Origin: Dehalococcoidales bacterium
GTDB lineage: Bacteria; Chloroflexota; Dehalococcoidia; Dehalococcoidales; UBA5627
Reading direction: 5' to 3'
DNA: 8,645 bases
Assembly (NCBI GenBank): GCA_028706995.1
Contig: JAQTVR010000038.1
Coordinates: forward strand, 1 to 8,645
Shown here: positions 6,669 through 8,645 of the stretch, piece by piece
Position numbering within the stretch: position 1 is the first letter of the stretch
Layout: every line of letters starts with the position of its first letter
Program-made: the position numbers and the translations under genes
The notes under the pieces: model-generated
The model's database searches: none
Seen by the model: only the letters and a program-made list of their open reading frames with translations
Told to the model about the DNA's origin: nothing

Positions 6669-6692
6669 CCGTCCCCAAGGGGACGGCTTTTT
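6669..6692 (+). terminator. Intrinsic terminator ahead of ilvD, probable attenuator
   Basis: CCGTCCCC (6669-6676) and GGGGACGG (6679-6686) are perfectly complementary. In practice this makes a seven-pair G/C-rich stem with a CAAG loop, followed by C and five T residues (6688-6692). It lies downstream of the strong promoter and 31 bases before ilvD, so it would stop transcripts started there and could act as an attenuator. It could also end transcripts reading through from rpiB. I found no obvious competing antiterminator pairing with its arms. Confidence 0.75.
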
Positions 6693-6704
6693 AATTATAA
6701 GAAC

Positions 6705-6720
6705 TTCAAGGAGATTTGAA
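6705..6720 (+). promoter_or_regulatory. ilvD ribosome binding site within a small inverted repeat
   Basis: AAGGAG (6708-6713) sits ten bases before the ilvD ATG. It is flanked by TTCAA (6705-6709) and TTGAA (6716-6720), which are complementary and would hold GGAGAT in a six-base loop. The stem is weak (five mostly A-U pairs), so it would present rather than hide the site. Confidence 0.5.
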
Positions 6721-6723
6721 AGT

Positions 6724-8391
6724 ATGAAGAGCCAGGCAATCAAGCAAGGAATAGAAAGAGCCCCGCATCGTTCTCTACTTCACGCCTTAGGGGTATCCAC
6801 TCTGGACATGAAAAAACCGTTTATAGGTATTGTTAACAGCTTTACCGAGGTGGTGCCGGGACATATTCATCTACGGGGGATAGCCGATGCCGTGAAAGAC
6901 AGCGTACGTAAAAATGGCGGCGTTCCTTTCGAGTTCAATACTATTGCCGTATGCGACGGTATTGCTATGAATCATGACGGTATGAAATACAGCTTGCCCA
7001 GCCGTGAGCTGATTGCAGATTCCATTGAAATTATGGCTCAGGCGCATGCTTTCGATGCTCTGGTCTTTATTACCAACTGTGACAAGATCGTACCGGGAAT
7101 GTTAATGGCGTCACTAAGGTTGAATATTCCTTCTATTTTCATAAGCGGCGGGCCTATGCTGTCAGGGCGTTTTACCACCAGTCAGGGTGAGCAGAAAACC
7201 GACCTTAATTCCGTATTCGAAGCTGTAGGGCAAGTTGTTAAAGGAAAAATGACTGAGACTGAACTTGAGAAGCTTGTCGAAGTTGCCTGCCCGGGTTGTG
7301 GCAGCTGTGCAGGTATGTTCACCGCAAACACCATGAACTGTTTAACAGAGGCTATGGGTATGGCGTTACCCGGAAACGGTACTATTCCTGCGGTCGATAA
7401 GAGAAGGATCGAACTTGCCGGGGAAGCCGGAAGACAGATCATGAACATCCTGGCTGATAATGTATGCCCGAGGGATATTATAAATAGAGATTCATTGAAA
7501 AATGCTTTTCTTGTTGATATGGCCCTGGGCGGCAGCACCAACTCCATATTGCATCTCATGGCGGTAGCTCATGAAGCCGGTGTGGAGTTCCCGCTGTCCA
7601 AGATAAACGATATAAGCGAACACACCCCTTGCCTATGCAAAATAAGACCTGCAGGGACTTATCATATCGAAGACCTGGACAGGGCAGGCGGTATTCCGGC
7701 AGTGATGAAGGAACTGAAGACGCTGTTAAATTTGAATGTTAAAACTGTTACAGGCAGTACTGTTTCCAGGATTATTGATAGTGCCTGTGTAAAGGATAGC
7801 GACGTTATACGCTCTATAAAAACCGCTTATTCTAGCAAGGGCGGATTAGCCGTGCTCTTTGGAAATCTGGCACCTGAAGGCGCTGTCGTCAAGAGGTCTG
7901 CGGTTGCTCCCGAAATGATGGTTCACCAGGGGCCGGCGCGTGTATTCGATTCAGAAGATGATGCCACAAAAGCCATAATGGGCGGTATAATAAAATCGGG
8001 AGATGTACTGGTTATCCGTTATGAAGGGCCTAAAGGCGGCCCCGGAATGAGAGAAATGCTGACCCCGACCTCACTACTTGGCGGCATGGGATTAGATAAG
8101 GAAGTCGCCCTGATTACCGACGGGCGTTTTTCCGGGGCTACCAGGGGAGCGGCTATCGGTCATGTCTCTCCCGAAGCAGCCGGCAGAGGGCCCATCGCTG
8201 CGGTAAAAGAGGGGGATATCATAGTAATAGATATACCCAACAACAAGCTGGAAGTAAAACTTTCCAGCGATGAAATTGCCAGGCGTATTGCCTGTCTTGA
8301 TGAATTCGAACCCAAGATTAAGACAGGGTATCTAAGTCGTTATATTGAAAAAGTTTCTTCTGCCAGCACCGGCGCTGTTTTTAGTAATTAA
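6724..8391 (+). CDS. ilvD: Dihydroxy-acid dehydratase, 555 aa
   Basis: IlvD dehydrates 2,3-dihydroxy-isovalerate and 2,3-dihydroxy-3-methylvalerate to the keto acids that are the last precursors of valine and isoleucine. It is a cytoplasmic, oxygen-sensitive iron-sulfur enzyme. The cluster ligands expected for the family are visible: Cys77 in AVCDGIAMNH, Cys119 in TNCDKIVPGM (Lys121 is the lysine carbamylated in characterised homologues) and Cys195 in CPGCGSCAGMFTANTMNC. Extra cysteines at 189 and 192 make an unusually rich local pattern. The N-terminus (ERAPHRSLLHALG, VNSFTEVVPGH) and the C-terminal motif TDGRFSGATRGAAIGHVSPEAAGRGPIA are standard, and the length fits the usual 550-570. ATG at 6724 has a good AAGGAG ten bases upstream. 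It follows an attenuator-like leader and precedes ilvB by 12 bases. The related sugar-acid dehydratase Edd is excluded by motif style and neighbour. Confidence 0.97.
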   Translation: MKSQAIKQGIERAPHRSLLHALGVSTLDMKKPFIGIVNSFTEVVPGHIHLRGIADAVKDSVRKNGGVPFEFNTIAVCDGIAMNHDGMKYSLPSRELIADSIEIMAQAHAFDALVFITNCDKIVPGMLMASLRLNIPSIFISGGPMLSGRFTTSQGEQKTDLNSVFEAVGQVVKGKMTETELEKLVEVACPGCGSCAGMFTANTMNCLTEAMGMALPGNGTIPAVDKRRIELAGEAGRQIMNILADNVCPRDIINRDSLKNAFLVDMALGGSTNSILHLMAVAHEAGVEFPLSKINDISEHTPCLCKIRPAGTYHIEDLDRAGGIPAVMKELKTLLNLNVKTVTGSTVSRIIDSACVKDSDVIRSIKTAYSSKGGLAVLFGNLAPEGAVVKRSAVAPEMMVHQGPARVFDSEDDATKAIMGGIIKSGDVLVIRYEGPKGGPGMREMLTPTSLLGGMGLDKEVALITDGRFSGATRGAAIGHVSPEAAGRGPIAAVKEGDIIVIDIPNNKLEVKLSSDEIARRIACLDEFEPKIKTGYLSRYIEKVSSASTGAVFSN

Positions 8392-8403
8392 TGGGGGTAT
8401 TCT

Positions 8404-8645
8404 ATGAAAAAAACGGGATCCCAGATTCTGTGTGAAAGCTTAATAAATGAGGGCGTAGATGTGATGTTCGGTATTCTGGGAGGTGTCATTTTACCTTTTT
8501 ACGATACACTTCCGCAATATCCGGAGCTGAGGCACATACTGGTCGGGCATGAACAGGGTGGAGCGCATGCTGCGGAAGGTTATGCACGGGCAACCGGCAA
8601 AGTCGGAGTATGTATTGCTACTTCAGGGCCGAGCACCACTAACCT
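8404..8645 (+). CDS. ilvB: Acetolactate synthase large subunit, first 80 residues, 3' end off the right edge
   Basis: The enzyme condenses two pyruvates, or pyruvate and 2-ketobutyrate, using thiamine diphosphate, the first common step of valine, leucine and isoleucine synthesis. I translated it by hand from ATG 8404; the frame is open to the window end. The start MKKTGSQILCESLINEGVD, then GGVILPFYDTLPQYPELRHILVGHEQGGAHAAEGYARATGKVGVCIATSGP, is the N-terminal pyrimidine-binding domain of this family, with the catalytic glutamate at Glu50 in GHEQ. Two conserved loops deviate: FGILGG where most members have a proline (G-x-P-G-G), and SGPSTTN where SGPGATN is usual. A run of five G at 8392-8398 acts as ribosome binding site. 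The ilvD-ilvB order supports a biosynthetic role, but another thiamine diphosphate enzyme cannot be excluded from 80 residues. Confidence 0.88.
   Translation, partial: MKKTGSQILCESLINEGVDVMFGILGGVILPFYDTLPQYPELRHILVGHEQGGAHAAEGYARATGKVGVCIATSGPSTTN

Noticed and set aside
6573..6723. T-box riboswitch before ilvD
   Set aside because: The stretch between the promoter and the terminator is only about 60 bases, and I see no T-box consensus or specifier stem.
7182..7559. Minus-strand open frame of 125 codons inside ilvD
   Set aside because: It is opposite the iron-sulfur region of ilvD and has no independent support.

Overview
The window is compact bacterial chromosomal DNA of moderate G+C, with two divergent gene blocks that meet near position 5450. 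Gene content is core biosynthesis: purine synthesis on the left and minus strand, tRNA modification, sugar phosphate and branched-chain amino acid synthesis on the right and plus strand. I see no mobile element, CRISPR array, tRNA or rRNA. The proteins resemble those of anaerobic Firmicutes or Chloroflexota: a Bacillus-type PurB, a class I PurE, a clostridial-style IlvD, and sua5 next to rpiB. Chloroflexota of the Dehalococcoidia type is my best guess, but this is an impression from protein style and not a placement.

Left block (minus strand, read from right to left): guaA, a membrane-anchored protein of unknown function, a small helical protein of unknown function, purD, purE, purB. purB runs off the left edge. 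Gaps are 24, 35, -4, 22 and 0 bases, with no terminator between genes, so this looks like a single operon. PurD, PurE and PurB catalyse three steps of de novo purine synthesis, and GuaA makes GMP from XMP. The most informative detail is purD. Homology, a perfect AGGAGG and a CTGA overlap with the preceding gene all place its start at a CTG codon.

Centre (5425-5487): a 63-base divergent intergenic region. It carries a good TATAAT box for the right block, a plausible promoter for guaA, and a perfect 13-base palindrome lying across both.

Right block (plus strand): sua5 (threonylcarbamoyl-AMP synthase) and rpiB (ribose-5-phosphate isomerase B), 8 bases apart. A 151-base intergenic region follows. 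It holds a strong promoter, a short hairpin, an intrinsic terminator ahead of the gene (a likely attenuator) and the ilvD ribosome binding site. Then come ilvD (dihydroxy-acid dehydratase) and the first 80 codons of ilvB (acetolactate synthase large subunit), the start of a branched-chain amino acid operon.

Most of the window is ordinary. The parts worth a second look are the CTG start of purD, the ilvD leader, the two unknown genes inside the purine operon, and the 50-residue N-terminal extension of GuaA.
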